DNA from: Burkholderiales bacterium
GTDB lineage: Bacteria; Pseudomonadota; Gammaproteobacteria; Burkholderiales; Burkholderiaceae_C
Direction: 5' to 3'
Assembly (NCBI GenBank): GCA_016195825.1
Contig: JACPYV010000196.1
Location: 29,019 to 93,018 of the forward strand
DNA: 64,000 bases
Shown here: piece by piece, positions 11,001-19,442 of the stretch
Layout of the letters: every line of letters begins with the position of its first letter
How positions within the stretch are numbered: position 1 is the first letter of the stretch
The notes under the pieces: model-generated
Seen by the model: the letters and a program-made list of their open reading frames with translations, nothing else
The model's database searches: none
What the model was told of the DNA's origin: nothing
Position numbers and translations under genes: made by a program

Positions 11001-11205
11001 CGGCGCTGACGTCCAGACGCTGGCCCGGGGCCGGCCGGGTGGCGGGCAGGCCGGCAATCTCGCCGCCGTAGCTGGCTGCAGGTGTGCCGACCAGCTGGAC
11101 GATGTAGGAGCGGCGGACGTCTTGTGCGCTGGCGGTGGCCGCGGCGCCGGACAGAAGCAGCAGGACGGCCAGCGAGGCCGGTGTGAGAGTCTTCTTGGAC
11201 TTCAT
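8053..11205 (-). CDS. S8 family serine peptidase (subtilase with inhibitor I9 and PA domains)
   Basis: 1050 aa; triad motifs MIDSGVWPED, GHGSHTLSTAGGN, ISGTSMSSPHIAGLAALL; signal peptide LLLLSGAAATASAQ. Confidence 0.93.
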   Translation of the reverse strand: MKSKKTLTPASLAVLLLLSGAAATASAQDVRRSYIVQLVGTPAASYGGEIAGLPATRPAPGQRLDVSAENVQTYLTYLNKKQSDVLATIDPANVTARYDVVLNGFAANLTDAEVRALKKNSGVLNIEADAISTLHTSYTPTFLGLNQPGGLYSQLGGVGAAGENMIIAMIDSGVWPEDTSFADKVDANGAPTHDPSGTLVYGPPPAKWKGIGCQIKPGILASNCNNKLIGIRSYTQIAGANAAEFNSGRDGTIDAGGGHGSHTLSTAGGNAGVAASINGIPMGNMSGIAPRARLAMYKVCWSISPSQGSCPNSNSVSAINQAVKDGVDVINYSIGPTAGGGTFSETTEVAFLNASNAGVFVAASAGNSGPNVAPSANLGPWHATVAASTHGRTIGAAVHTGGNVDYVGASVNQTPVPSTSLIRASDAVATGVNPALADLCYGSADGTVALDPVKVSGKIVICTRGISARVNKSLAVKQAGGVGVILADNGGGLVSEVHSVPTIHISQTDGDAVKAYAAASGVDAVASLGIAQTRFGDVLAPQMAGFSSRGPNVADNSILKPDFTAPGVDIVAAFAASLTAAEVTALKSGGKTTKTNVNMISGTSMSSPHIAGLAALLKQQHPTWTPAMIKSALMTTATDTYDDGVTADLPWSPTAKASGRLPWAQGAGHVVPNAAADPGLVYDAGVLDYARFSCGLNLGFYSAATCASIGSIAPQNLNLASLTAGSVLGVQTLTRTVTNVGATTSTYTPNAMLDGFDVQVTPSSLTLAPGAQASYSVRLARTTAPLDTWAYGSLTWSDGTHNVRSPLTARGIALAVPGALTSEATAGSKIFTIGTGFAGSIVVEKGGLQAATRTTETVTGNNTGTAATVCTASPTPTGVKVRTVSIPANTLVARFQLFNAETTGGQIQGGEDDIDILVLNSSNVAVAGSLNGGSNETATMIRPPAGNYKVCTISYDTQKRPSTTYTMSSWVVTTSDTGGNFKALAPATTYTGGTASAGMSWSGLAAGQRYLGAASFLVNGTPQGTTLMEVRTNDPVPVSVNSKIGSPAGD

Positions 11206-11258
11206 GAGGAGTTCCTCTGACTTGCTTGTGGCAATGGGGGGAGGGAAGCGCGGGGCGA

Positions 11259-11939
11259 TCAGACCGACTTGCGGCGACGGCCGGCGGCCAGCAGGCCGGC
11301 CAGGCTCACGCCGACCAGCGCGAGGCTGGCGGGTTCGGGCAGGTAGCCGATGTTGTCCACGGCAAACTGGGCCTGGTTGCCCGCCGGGTTCACACAGTCG
11401 TTGTTGCCGTCGTACAGGCAGCTGGAGATGGTGACCGACTGGAACCAGCCGCTGGCGAAGCTGCTGTCAAAGTCCCAATGGCTGAAGTTGAAGTTGCCCA
11501 GGGCGTCCTGCAGCTCGAAGTCGCGCGAAATCGTCGTGGAGCCGCCGCCAGCATCGAAGCCGGTCACGACCAGCTTGCCGACGCTGAAGTCCAGCACCGC
11601 GCTCAGGGGCAGCAGGAAGCCGAAGTCCAGCCCGGTCATGCTCATGCCGCCTTCGGAGAGCTTGACGTTCAGGCCGCCGTCGTTGAGCGCAGCGTAGAAC
11701 TGCGTGCCATTGCCGCCGGGGCAGATCGCGATGTCGCAGCTGGCGAAGGTCGCGATGGCGCCGTCGAAGATGTTGGTGCCGATGGTCGTGACGACGGCAT
11801 TGCCTTCTGCCGTCACGTCACCACCGGAGAGCACGGCCGGCAGGGCCGAGTCGAAGGTGATGAAGCCGCCACCCGCGAAGGCCGCGGAACAAGCGAGGGT
11901 CGCTGCGAGGGCAAGCGACGAACGGAAATACTTTTTCAT
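11259..11939 (-). CDS. PEP-CTERM sorting domain-containing protein
   Basis: C-terminus LPEPASLALVGVSLAGLLAAGRRRKSV: PEP motif, hydrophobic helix, Arg-rich tail; N-terminal signal MKKYFRSSLALAATLACSAAFA. Confidence 0.88.
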   Translation of the reverse strand: MKKYFRSSLALAATLACSAAFAGGGFITFDSALPAVLSGGDVTAEGNAVVTTIGTNIFDGAIATFASCDIAICPGGNGTQFYAALNDGGLNVKLSEGGMSMTGLDFGFLLPLSAVLDFSVGKLVVTGFDAGGGSTTISRDFELQDALGNFNFSHWDFDSSFASGWFQSVTISSCLYDGNNDCVNPAGNQAQFAVDNIGYLPEPASLALVGVSLAGLLAAGRRRKSV

Positions 11940-12191
11940 GGGGTCCTGTTCACATTCCAAGGGTTGGGGACTGGGCCGAATCCGGCGCGGCGCTACGCGC
12001 TTGCCGAACCCGAGGCTGCGCAATGGGGAAGGCCCCGTGCCCGCGCAAACTTGAATTCCGGCATTCCATAGCAGGAACGCGCGATTTTGGTGAGCTGCGG
12101 CTTGACGACCATCCCCACTTCTCCTCCCCTTCAGGCGAGGGGTTCCAGGGTTATTTCGCGTGACAGGCGCTGCGCAAACGCTGCGAGTGCG

Positions 12192-12719
12192 TTAAGGAGG
12201 TGACGAAGCCGGGCCGCTCGCCGGGCCAGCCACGGCAGCGGCGTTCATCAGGCTGGCCTGGCTGGAGAACACGAGCTCCGAGGCCTTGTGCGCCACGCTG
12301 CCGTCCTGTTGCTTTTCGCGCAACAGCGGCTGGTCGGAGCGACTGCGCACGGCGCTGAAGCGCCCCGGTTGGGCGGGCTCGAGAATCAGCACCCAGTCCG
12401 CCTCCTGCGTGAAGGGGTCCGCATACAAGCGGCGCAGGTGATGGCGGGGTTTGACCCCGCGCCGGTCGACGAGCAGATCCTGCAACTCGCGGGGGTATTC
12501 GGCCGGCGGCACCGGGGTGGCGCGGCTGTAGCTGGCGATGGCGCGCGCTATTTCGGCGCCACGCCACAACAGCTCGGCCTCGCGCTCGCGCTGCGCCGCC
12601 GTGGTCCAGGCCTGGCCCAGCGCGGCCAGCCCGGCCGCCGTCAGGGCGACGAGGAAGAGCACACCCAGATAGGTGAAGCCACTTGGCGGCCGCCACCTGG
12701 CTCGACGCACGTTCACCAC
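12192..12719 (-). CDS. pseudopilin-like protein lacking Glu5 (type II secretion-like)
   Basis: SGFTYLGVLFLVALTAAGLAALGQ prepilin-like N-terminus; overlaps upstream pseudopilin gene. Confidence 0.75.
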   Translation of the reverse strand: MVNVRRARWRPPSGFTYLGVLFLVALTAAGLAALGQAWTTAAQREREAELLWRGAEIARAIASYSRATPVPPAEYPRELQDLLVDRRGVKPRHHLRRLYADPFTQEADWVLILEPAQPGRFSAVRSRSDQPLLREKQQDGSVAHKASELVFSSQASLMNAAAVAGPASGPASSPP

Positions 12720-13108
12720 TCCGCGTACAGACGCCCGTCCGCCGCGCGTCCGGCGGCGCCACTGCGCACGTCCCAGACCTGGCCGGCGGCCTGCATGTCG
12801 GACGGCGGCGCAACCACCACCCAGCCCTCCCGACCACCGTTGATTGGGTCCTCAGGAACTTCGCGGATGTAGCGCAGGGCAGCCAGCTCCTCCAGCGAAT
12901 CCGGGTAGCGCCCCTTGTCGGCGGCAAACTGGTCGATCGCGTCGCGCATCACCTGCAACGAGGCATGCAGGGCGGTCTCGCGCGAGCGCTGCAAGCTGTT
13001 GAAATAACGCGGCGCTGCGATGGAGGCCAGCAAGGCCACGATGGCCATGACGACGATCAGCTCGATCAGCGTGAAGCCGCGGCGGCGGGCAGATGGGGTG
13101 GTCCTCAC
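12713..13108 (-). CDS. prepilin-type protein, GspG/GspH-like pseudopilin
   Basis: RRGFTLIELIVVMAIVALLASIAAPRYF; DQFAADKGRYPDSLEEL...PEDPINGG. Confidence 0.9.
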   Translation of the reverse strand: MRTTPSARRRGFTLIELIVVMAIVALLASIAAPRYFNSLQRSRETALHASLQVMRDAIDQFAADKGRYPDSLEELAALRYIREVPEDPINGGREGWVVVAPPSDMQAAGQVWDVRSGAAGRAADGRLYAEW

Positions 13109-13123
13109 GGGTGTCCCTTGGCT

Positions 13124-13600
13124 TCACCAGTCGTGCAGAAGGCTGCCGTCCAGCGCACGCCGATCCGAGCGCGAGAAGACGTCGAACACGTCGCGTCCTG
13201 CGCGCGGCGCGTCCGGCGGGCTGTCATAGGCGCGCAGCCCCCAGCTCTCGTCGGCGGGGAGCCCGACGTCCGCGAAGGGATCGCGCGGCAACCGGCGCAG
13301 GAAGTAGATCCGACGCCCGTCCACCGACTTCGCATCCTTGACGCCGTCCACCAGCACGCGCAGATTGGGCGGATATCCGCTGTCATCCACGCCCAGCACG
13401 ATGTTGCCCGACTCGACCGCGCGCTTGTAGGCATCGATGGCACCCCGCAGGCCGCGCAGCGCGGCGCGCAGCTCGGTCTCCCGGACCCGCTGGACGGACA
13501 GCTCCAGCAGCGGGCGCGCCGCGCTGGCCAGCACCGCCAGCATGGCCAGCACCACCAGCATCTCGATCAGCGTGAAGCCCCGGCTGCGCATCGCTGGCAC
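13124..13600 (-). CDS. prepilin-type pseudopilin
   Basis: SRGFTLIEMLVVLAMLAVLASAARPLL; YPPNLRVLVDGV...LRRLPRDPFAD. Confidence 0.88.
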   Translation of the reverse strand: MPAMRSRGFTLIEMLVVLAMLAVLASAARPLLELSVQRVRETELRAALRGLRGAIDAYKRAVESGNIVLGVDDSGYPPNLRVLVDGVKDAKSVDGRRIYFLRRLPRDPFADVGLPADESWGLRAYDSPPDAPRAGRDVFDVFSRSDRRALDGSLLHDW

Positions 13601-13606
13601 GGCGCG

Positions 13607-15757
13607 TCAGCGCGCCGCCTCGACGCTGATCAGGCCGCTGCCCTCCATGCGCACGGACGCGGTCTCGCCGTTCAGGCCATTGGCCGACAGCGACGACACG
13701 TTGATCTGCGTGACGCCTGCCCCAGGCAGCGCCCGGAACACGATGACCCGCTCGCCGCGCGGCAGCAGTTCGAGCGGTACCCGGCCTGGCGTGGCACCGG
13801 GCTGGTTCTGCGCCAGTTGCAGGCGGGCGGGGTCGTATTCCAGCTCGCCCTTGATCGACAGCGGGCTGTCGCTCTTCAGGCTGACCGAGACCGCGCCACC
13901 CGCACTCGCTTGCGCCGTCACGTCGAGCTTGACCGTGGCCTCGCTCGGCATGGGTGTCGCGGCGCGCGGCGTGGCCGACGCGTCGCTGGATGGCGCCACA
14001 CCCACCCTGGCATCGCGCCGCAGCAGGCTGCTGAATGCGCCGGGGCTGGCGTCCGTGCCGCTGGCCAGGCGCGTCAGCGAGGCGTCCGGCACGGCGAGGT
14101 TGCGCACCACGCGCGGCGTGATCAGCAGCACCACCTCGGTCTTGTTGCGCGTGTCGGTCTGGGTGCCGAACAGCCGGCCCAGCACGGGGATGCGCGACAG
14201 GCCCGGGATACCGACCGCGCTCTTGCGGTCCTCGTCGTTGATAAGGCCGGCCAGCACCTGGGTCTCGCCGTCGGCCAGGCGCAGCACAGTGGAGGTGTTG
14301 CGCGTGCCGATCTCGTAGGCCGTGGTGCCGCCGGGGCCGGTGACCTGGCGGATCAGGTTGCTGACCTCCAGGCCCACCTTGATGACGACATCGTTGTCGA
14401 GCTGAATGGTGGGCTCGACGTCCAGCTTCAGGCCGATGTCCAGGTAGCTGACCGACGCGGCCACCGACGTGGAGCCGGTGAAGTTGGTAGTGGTCGTGAA
14501 GACTGGCAGCTTCTGGCCGATGTGGACCTTGGCCTTGTCGCGGCTGCGCACGCGGATCTTGGGGTTGGCCAGGATGTTGGAGTTGCCGGCCGTGCCGCGG
14601 ATGTTGGCGATGACGGCGGGGTTGGCGATGCTGGCGCGGAACTGGTCGCGCTGACTCAGCAGCACCTGCCCCACCGCGCCCGGTAGGCCGTATTGCACCG
14701 CCTCGGGCCACTGCAGGCCCAACGCGTCGACCTGGTCGGTGGCCAGCTCCATCACCTCCACTTCGAGCATGACCTCGGGCTCGGGCAGGTCGACGGACGC
14801 GATCAGCTTCTCCACCAGCCGCAGCACCTCGGGCGTGTCGCGCACCACCAGCAGGTTGAGCCGCTCGTCGATGTGGATGTCGCGCACCTTGGCGATGGTG
14901 CGCACCATCGCCTGCACCTGCTTCACGTCGGCGTTGGTCAGGTACAGCGTACGGGTGACCAGCTCCTGGTGCTCGCGCTGCTTGGCGGCCGTGTTCGGGA
15001 ACACCAGCACCGAAGTCTCGTTGAGCAGCTTGCGGTCCAGCTGCTGGGTGCCGAGGATGACGCGCATGGCCTCGTCCATCGTCACGCCGCGCAGAAAGAC
15101 GGTCACGCGCGCGTCGGCACGCACGTCCTTGTCGAACACGAAGTTGACGCCGCTGGAACGCGCCAGCGCCTCGAACACCTGGCGCAGCGGCGCGTCGCGG
15201 AACTCCAGCGTCACCGGCTTCTGAAAGGCCGGGCCCAGCTCGCCGACTGCGGCCTCCAGCGGCCGGGCCTGCGCCACCTGGCTGGCGAGCAGCCGGGCGC
15301 CCGGGTGCTGGGGCGACTCGGCCAGGATCTCGCGCGCGACCGCATCGGCGCGCTCGATGCGGCCCTCCTTCAGCGCCGCACGGCCGGTGGCCAGCTGCGC
15401 CTCGTGGCGGCGGCCGCGCTCGATGTCGACGCTCAGCGCGGCCAGGCGCGGGTGCTTGGCGTCGGCCAGCGCCAACTGGCTCAGCAGGGCCGAGGCCTCG
15501 TCCCAGCGGCCCGCACCGCGCAGCGCTTCGATCTGCAGGATCAGCCGTGCGGTGGCCTGCTCGCGGGCGCGCACCTGGGCGGCACGCAGCTGCGCGTCGG
15601 TCGGGTCCTTGGCGAGCGCGTCGTCCAGCACGCGCAGCGCGGCCGGCCATTGGTTGGTGCGGCCCAGGTCTTCGGCCTGGCGCAGCGCGGGGTTGGCGCA
15701 GGCCGTCAGCAGCGCGGTCAGCAGCGCAACGAGGGCCAGGGCGGGGAGCTGCTTCAT
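13607..15757 (-). CDS. gspD: secretin (GspD/PilQ-like) with apparent cohesin-like C-terminal domain
   Basis: Lipobox LLTALLTACANPALRQ; STN-like VTLEFRDAPLRQVFEALARSSGVNFVFD; secretin core EVSNLIRQVTGPGGTTAYEIGTRNTSTVLRLADGETQVLAGLINDEDRKS...VVLLITPRVV; extra Ser/Val/Gly-rich beta-type tail. Confidence 0.88.
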   Translation of the reverse strand: MKQLPALALVALLTALLTACANPALRQAEDLGRTNQWPAALRVLDDALAKDPTDAQLRAAQVRAREQATARLILQIEALRGAGRWDEASALLSQLALADAKHPRLAALSVDIERGRRHEAQLATGRAALKEGRIERADAVAREILAESPQHPGARLLASQVAQARPLEAAVGELGPAFQKPVTLEFRDAPLRQVFEALARSSGVNFVFDKDVRADARVTVFLRGVTMDEAMRVILGTQQLDRKLLNETSVLVFPNTAAKQREHQELVTRTLYLTNADVKQVQAMVRTIAKVRDIHIDERLNLLVVRDTPEVLRLVEKLIASVDLPEPEVMLEVEVMELATDQVDALGLQWPEAVQYGLPGAVGQVLLSQRDQFRASIANPAVIANIRGTAGNSNILANPKIRVRSRDKAKVHIGQKLPVFTTTTNFTGSTSVAASVSYLDIGLKLDVEPTIQLDNDVVIKVGLEVSNLIRQVTGPGGTTAYEIGTRNTSTVLRLADGETQVLAGLINDEDRKSAVGIPGLSRIPVLGRLFGTQTDTRNKTEVVLLITPRVVRNLAVPDASLTRLASGTDASPGAFSSLLRRDARVGVAPSSDASATPRAATPMPSEATVKLDVTAQASAGGAVSVSLKSDSPLSIKGELEYDPARLQLAQNQPGATPGRVPLELLPRGERVIVFRALPGAGVTQINVSSLSANGLNGETASVRMEGSGLISVEAAR

Positions 15758-16338
15758 GGCGTGGCTTTGAAAACGAGGTTCTGGGGGATCCTGGCCGGCA
15801 GCCAAGTCAAGCTGACGCCGCTGGTCGACACCTGCTCGACGCGCCACTGGCCATCGATGACGTCACCGCGCCTGACGCTGAGGGCGCTGCCCGGGCCGGT
15901 CAGCAGCGCGACCTCGACGGCCTTGCCGCCCTCGCCTTCGACGACGCGGCCGATCATCTGGTACGGCAACGGCGGCGCCGCCGGCGGCGGTGGGGGTGCA
16001 GCTGCCGTGGGTGGCGGTGCGGGCGGCGGGGGTGGGGGCGGCGGCGGTTGCCAGGCCGCGAGCTGGGCGGGCGAGACCTCGGCCCAGGGCTGTCGGACAT
16101 CGCCGGGTTGAATGACTTGGGCGACTTGGGCGGCCTGTGCGGCTGGATGCGACTCGGATGCCGATGCCGATGCCGCGGGCGCGGCCGGGCGCACCGCGGC
16201 AACCACTGGCGCCGCCGTGTCGTCAGGCCGCGTGGCGACCCAGGCCGTGGCGGCCAACGTCGCGACGAGAGCGCCGCCGAGGGCGAGCTGGCGCGGCTTG
16301 ATCGGGCTCAAGGCGCGGCCCTCCCATGCAGCGACCAC
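15754..16338 (-). CDS. GspC/PilP-like inner-membrane protein with polyproline linker
   Basis: Single TM (LALGGALVATLAATAWVA), Pro-rich linker, C-terminal YQMIGRVVEGEGGKAVEVALLTGPGSALSVRRGDVIDGQWRVEQV (PilP/GspC HR-like). Start uncertain. Confidence 0.6.
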   Translation of the reverse strand: MVAAWEGRALSPIKPRQLALGGALVATLAATAWVATRPDDTAAPVVAAVRPAAPAASASASESHPAAQAAQVAQVIQPGDVRQPWAEVSPAQLAAWQPPPPPPPPPAPPPTAAAPPPPPAAPPLPYQMIGRVVEGEGGKAVEVALLTGPGSALSVRRGDVIDGQWRVEQVSTSGVSLTWLPARIPQNLVFKATP

Positions 16339-16820
16339 TGCAGCTCGGCATCGACATCGCTGCTCACCGGGCTGACGCGGCGCAGCTTGATGGCGTCCAG
16401 ACTCAGCGCCGGGTCGTGCGCAAGCGCAGCACCGATGAAGCGGCGCAGCTGCGCGTAGTTGCCCGTCAGCGGCATGGTCACGCGCAGCCGCTCCAGGCCC
16501 TCGCTGGTGGACAGCCGGTGCTCGGTGCGCGCGCCGTTCAGGTCAAGGCGTATGCCCAGCTCCAGCAGGTCGGCCAGGCGCTGCTGGCGGTCACGAGGCG
16601 AAGGCAGCGCGGCCTGCCACTGCTGCACGCTGACGGGCACCGTCGGGGCCAGCGCCGCCGGACTGGCCTTGCTGCGCAGCGCGCGGGCTTCGGCCTGCAG
16701 CGCGGCGGCCTGCGCATCCCAGCGCTTGCCGGCAAAGCTGGCAACCAGCGCGAGCAGCAGCGCCGCGAGGCCGGCGAGGCCCGGCCAGCCGAGGGCCTTC
16801 AGGAGCGCCTGGGGCTTCAT
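16308..16820 (-). CDS. GspM/PilO-like protein
   Basis: N-terminal TM, coiled region, LRVTMPLTGNYAQLRRFIGAAL pattern as in PilO/GspM; position in operon. Confidence 0.65.
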   Translation of the reverse strand: MKPQALLKALGWPGLAGLAALLLALVASFAGKRWDAQAAALQAEARALRSKASPAALAPTVPVSVQQWQAALPSPRDRQQRLADLLELGIRLDLNGARTEHRLSTSEGLERLRVTMPLTGNYAQLRRFIGAALAHDPALSLDAIKLRRVSPVSSDVDAELQWSLHGRAAP

Positions 16821-17950
16821 GACCCACCTCCGGTCGGCACGCGGGCGCTGATCTCGAAGCGCTGGCCAGTCAGCCCCGTCTCGGCGGCCGAGAAGCGCGA
16901 CAGCACCACCTGGCCCCAGCCCGGCGTGGCTCCCAGCTGCTCGGCCAGTTGCAAGGCCAGCAGCTTGTCCGGCGTCAGCCCCTCCAGGCGCAGCTCGCCG
17001 CGGCCGGCGCTGGCGTCCAAGCCCAACCAGGCGATGGTCCTGGCATCGGCGCCCACTGTCTCGACACGGGTCAGCAGCGGCTCCCAGGGCATGGCCAGCA
17101 GTGCGCGCGCCTCGGCGGCTGAGCGGTTCTCCGCAGCGGCTGCAGCCGTCTGGCGCGGCGGGGCCTTGGCGGCCGGGCGCAGTTGGGCCACGCGGTCGCG
17201 CGCGGCCTGGGCGGCGTCCAACCCGCGATGGCTGTCGACGGCGCTCCAGGCGGCCGTGGCCAGCACCAGGGCACCGGTCGCGGCCAGCGGCCAGGCCAGC
17301 GGCGAGCGGGCCGAACGCGGCAGGAAGTCGGACTGCGGCGTGGCCGGGCCGGGCTGGGGCAAGAGCTGGCCGTCGGGAGTGCCGACAGCCAACGGCATGT
17401 CCAGTCCCAGGTCGGCCAGGTGTTGCAGGCGGCGCGACTGCAGGCCGGTCACCCGGCCGCGGTCCAGCTGGATGACCACGGCCACACCCGCCTCATGCCA
17501 GACCGCGCGCCCGGACGCCGACCGCGTGGCCGCGGGCAGCGACGCCAGCCACGCTGCCCAGGCCGGCCGCACGGCGGCGAGATGCACACGCGCGGCCTGG
17601 GCTTGCGCACGCAGGCCGGCCAAGTCCAGGCCATGCAGCGCAGAGGCGCCGGCGGCCTCGCCCAGCTGCCAGGGCGCGATCGCGAAGCGCTGCGCGGCAC
17701 CGCCGAAATAGTGGGCGAACTGCTGCTGGGCGTAGGCCTGCACGGCGTCCAGGCCCGCCAGCGGCAGGCCGGGCTCCACCACCATCTCATGCAGCGCACG
17801 CGCACTGACGACCAGCTCCACGGCCGTGCCGGGGCATTCGCGGCACCAGGCCTCGAACTCCGCCCCACCCGGTGTGACGAACAGCGGCCGCGGCTTGGCG
17901 AGCCGCGCGGCGATCTGCTGCCTCAAGCGCTCACTCATCGAGGGTGACAC
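16817..17950 (-). CDS. GspL/PilM-PilN-like assembly protein
   Basis: Soluble N-domain, one TM (SPLAWPLAATGALVLATAAWSAV), C-terminal periplasmic domain; overlaps gspE and the PilO-like gene. Confidence 0.55.
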   Translation of the reverse strand: MSPSMSERLRQQIAARLAKPRPLFVTPGGAEFEAWCRECPGTAVELVVSARALHEMVVEPGLPLAGLDAVQAYAQQQFAHYFGGAAQRFAIAPWQLGEAAGASALHGLDLAGLRAQAQAARVHLAAVRPAWAAWLASLPAATRSASGRAVWHEAGVAVVIQLDRGRVTGLQSRRLQHLADLGLDMPLAVGTPDGQLLPQPGPATPQSDFLPRSARSPLAWPLAATGALVLATAAWSAVDSHRGLDAAQAARDRVAQLRPAAKAPPRQTAAAAAENRSAAEARALLAMPWEPLLTRVETVGADARTIAWLGLDASAGRGELRLEGLTPDKLLALQLAEQLGATPGWGQVVLSRFSAAETGLTGQRFEISARVPTGGGS

Positions 17951-19442
17951 GTTCCAGCTCCTCGAAGGTGGTATCGCCGCGGCACACGGCCGCCAGCGCC
18001 ATCTCGCGCAACGACTTCATGCCGCGCGCCTTGGCCGCGGCCTTGATCTCAGACATGGGCGCACGCGCCGCGATCAGGTCGCGCAGGCCGTCGTCGAGCT
18101 TGAGCAGCTCCGCCACCGCGCGCCGGCCCTTGTAGCCCGTGCCGCGGCAGTGGCCGCAGCCCTCACCCTTCATGAAATTGCCGTTCATCACCGCGTGACG
18201 TGCGAGCGTCGCGTCGTCGGGCGTGAACGGCTGCGCGCAGTGCTTGCAGGTCAGCCTCACCAGGCGCTGCGCCAGCACGGCGTTCAGCGCGGACACGACG
18301 TTGTACAGGTCCAGCCCCATATGCATGAAGCGGCCGATGACGTCGAACGCGTTGTTCGCGTGCACGGTGCTGAACACCAGGTGGCCCGTCAGCGCGGCCT
18401 GCACGGCGATCTGCGCGGTCTCGGCGTCGCGGATCTCGCCGACCATCACACGGTCGGGGTCGTGGCGCAGGATGGAGCGCAGGCCGCGCGAGAAGGTCAG
18501 GCCCTTCTTCTCGTTGACGGGGATCTGCACGACGCCAGCGAGCTGGTACTCGACCGGGTCTTCGATGGTGATGATCTTGTCGGCGCCGGTGTGGATCTCG
18601 GCCAGCGTCGCGTACAGCGTGGTGGTCTTGCCGGAGCCGGTCGGGCCGGTCACCAGCAGCATGCCGTGAGGCTGGCGGGCCTGGTGGCGGATGGCGGCGC
18701 GCTCCTCGTCGCCGAAGCCGAGCGCGTCCAGCGTCAGCGACCCGGCGCGTGTGATGGCCGCCCGGTCGAGGATGCGAATGACGGCGTCTTCGCCGAACAC
18801 ACTGGGCATCACGCTGAGGCGGAAGTCGATCTCGCGGCCTTGCACGCGCAGCTTGAAGCGGCCGTCCTGCGGCAGCCGGCGCTCGCCAATGTCCAGCTCG
18901 GCCATGACCTTGAGGCGCGACACCAGCTGCTCGGCGACCTGCGGGCTGTCGACCTGCCGCACCAGGGCCATCACGCCGTCGACGCGGAAGCGGATCACGG
19001 CGCCGCGGGCCGTGCATTCGATGTGGATGTCGGACGCGGTGTCCTGCAGCGCGTCGTAGATCGTCGCGTTGAGCAGCCGCACAACCGGGCTGGCCTGTTC
19101 GCTGAGCGCCAGCGCCGACAACTCCTCGGTGTGGTCCTCCACGGCCGCCAGCGCGTCTTCGACGTCGGACAGCGCGCGGAAATCGGCCTCGCCGGCACCG
19201 AGAAAATGCGTCACCGCCTCGGGCGCGCAGCGCTGCCAGCCGACGGGGGCGTTGAGGCGCGACTCGACGCTCTGCAGCAGCATGGCGTCCTCGTCGCGCT
19301 CGGCCAGCAGCACGCGCCTGCCGTCGGCGCCGATGGCCAGCACCGCGCGCCAGCGCTGGGCCTGAGCCTGCGGCCATTGCTCGAAATCCAGATGCCAGGG
19401 GCCGTGCTCGGCCGGCAGCCAGTCGCTCAGCGTCGTGCTCAT
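17931..19442 (-). CDS. gspE: type II secretion ATPase GspE/PulE family
   Basis: Walker A VTGPTGSGKTTTLYATL, ITIEDPVEYQLAGVVQIPVNEKKGLTFSRGLRSILRHDPDRVMVGEIRD, zinc motif CKHC..CGHC. Confidence 0.96.
   Translation of the reverse strand: MSTTLSDWLPAEHGPWHLDFEQWPQAQAQRWRAVLAIGADGRRVLLAERDEDAMLLQSVESRLNAPVGWQRCAPEAVTHFLGAGEADFRALSDVEDALAAVEDHTEELSALALSEQASPVVRLLNATIYDALQDTASDIHIECTARGAVIRFRVDGVMALVRQVDSPQVAEQLVSRLKVMAELDIGERRLPQDGRFKLRVQGREIDFRLSVMPSVFGEDAVIRILDRAAITRAGSLTLDALGFGDEERAAIRHQARQPHGMLLVTGPTGSGKTTTLYATLAEIHTGADKIITIEDPVEYQLAGVVQIPVNEKKGLTFSRGLRSILRHDPDRVMVGEIRDAETAQIAVQAALTGHLVFSTVHANNAFDVIGRFMHMGLDLYNVVSALNAVLAQRLVRLTCKHCAQPFTPDDATLARHAVMNGNFMKGEGCGHCRGTGYKGRRAVAELLKLDDGLRDLIAARAPMSEIKAAAKARGMKSLREMALAAVCRGDTTFEELERVTLDE

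Noticed and set aside
12683-14686. 667-aa + strand ORF opposite the pseudopilin/secretin genes
   Set aside because: Low-complexity Gln/Arg/His composition typical of antisense frames; the minus-strand genes have diagnostic motifs.
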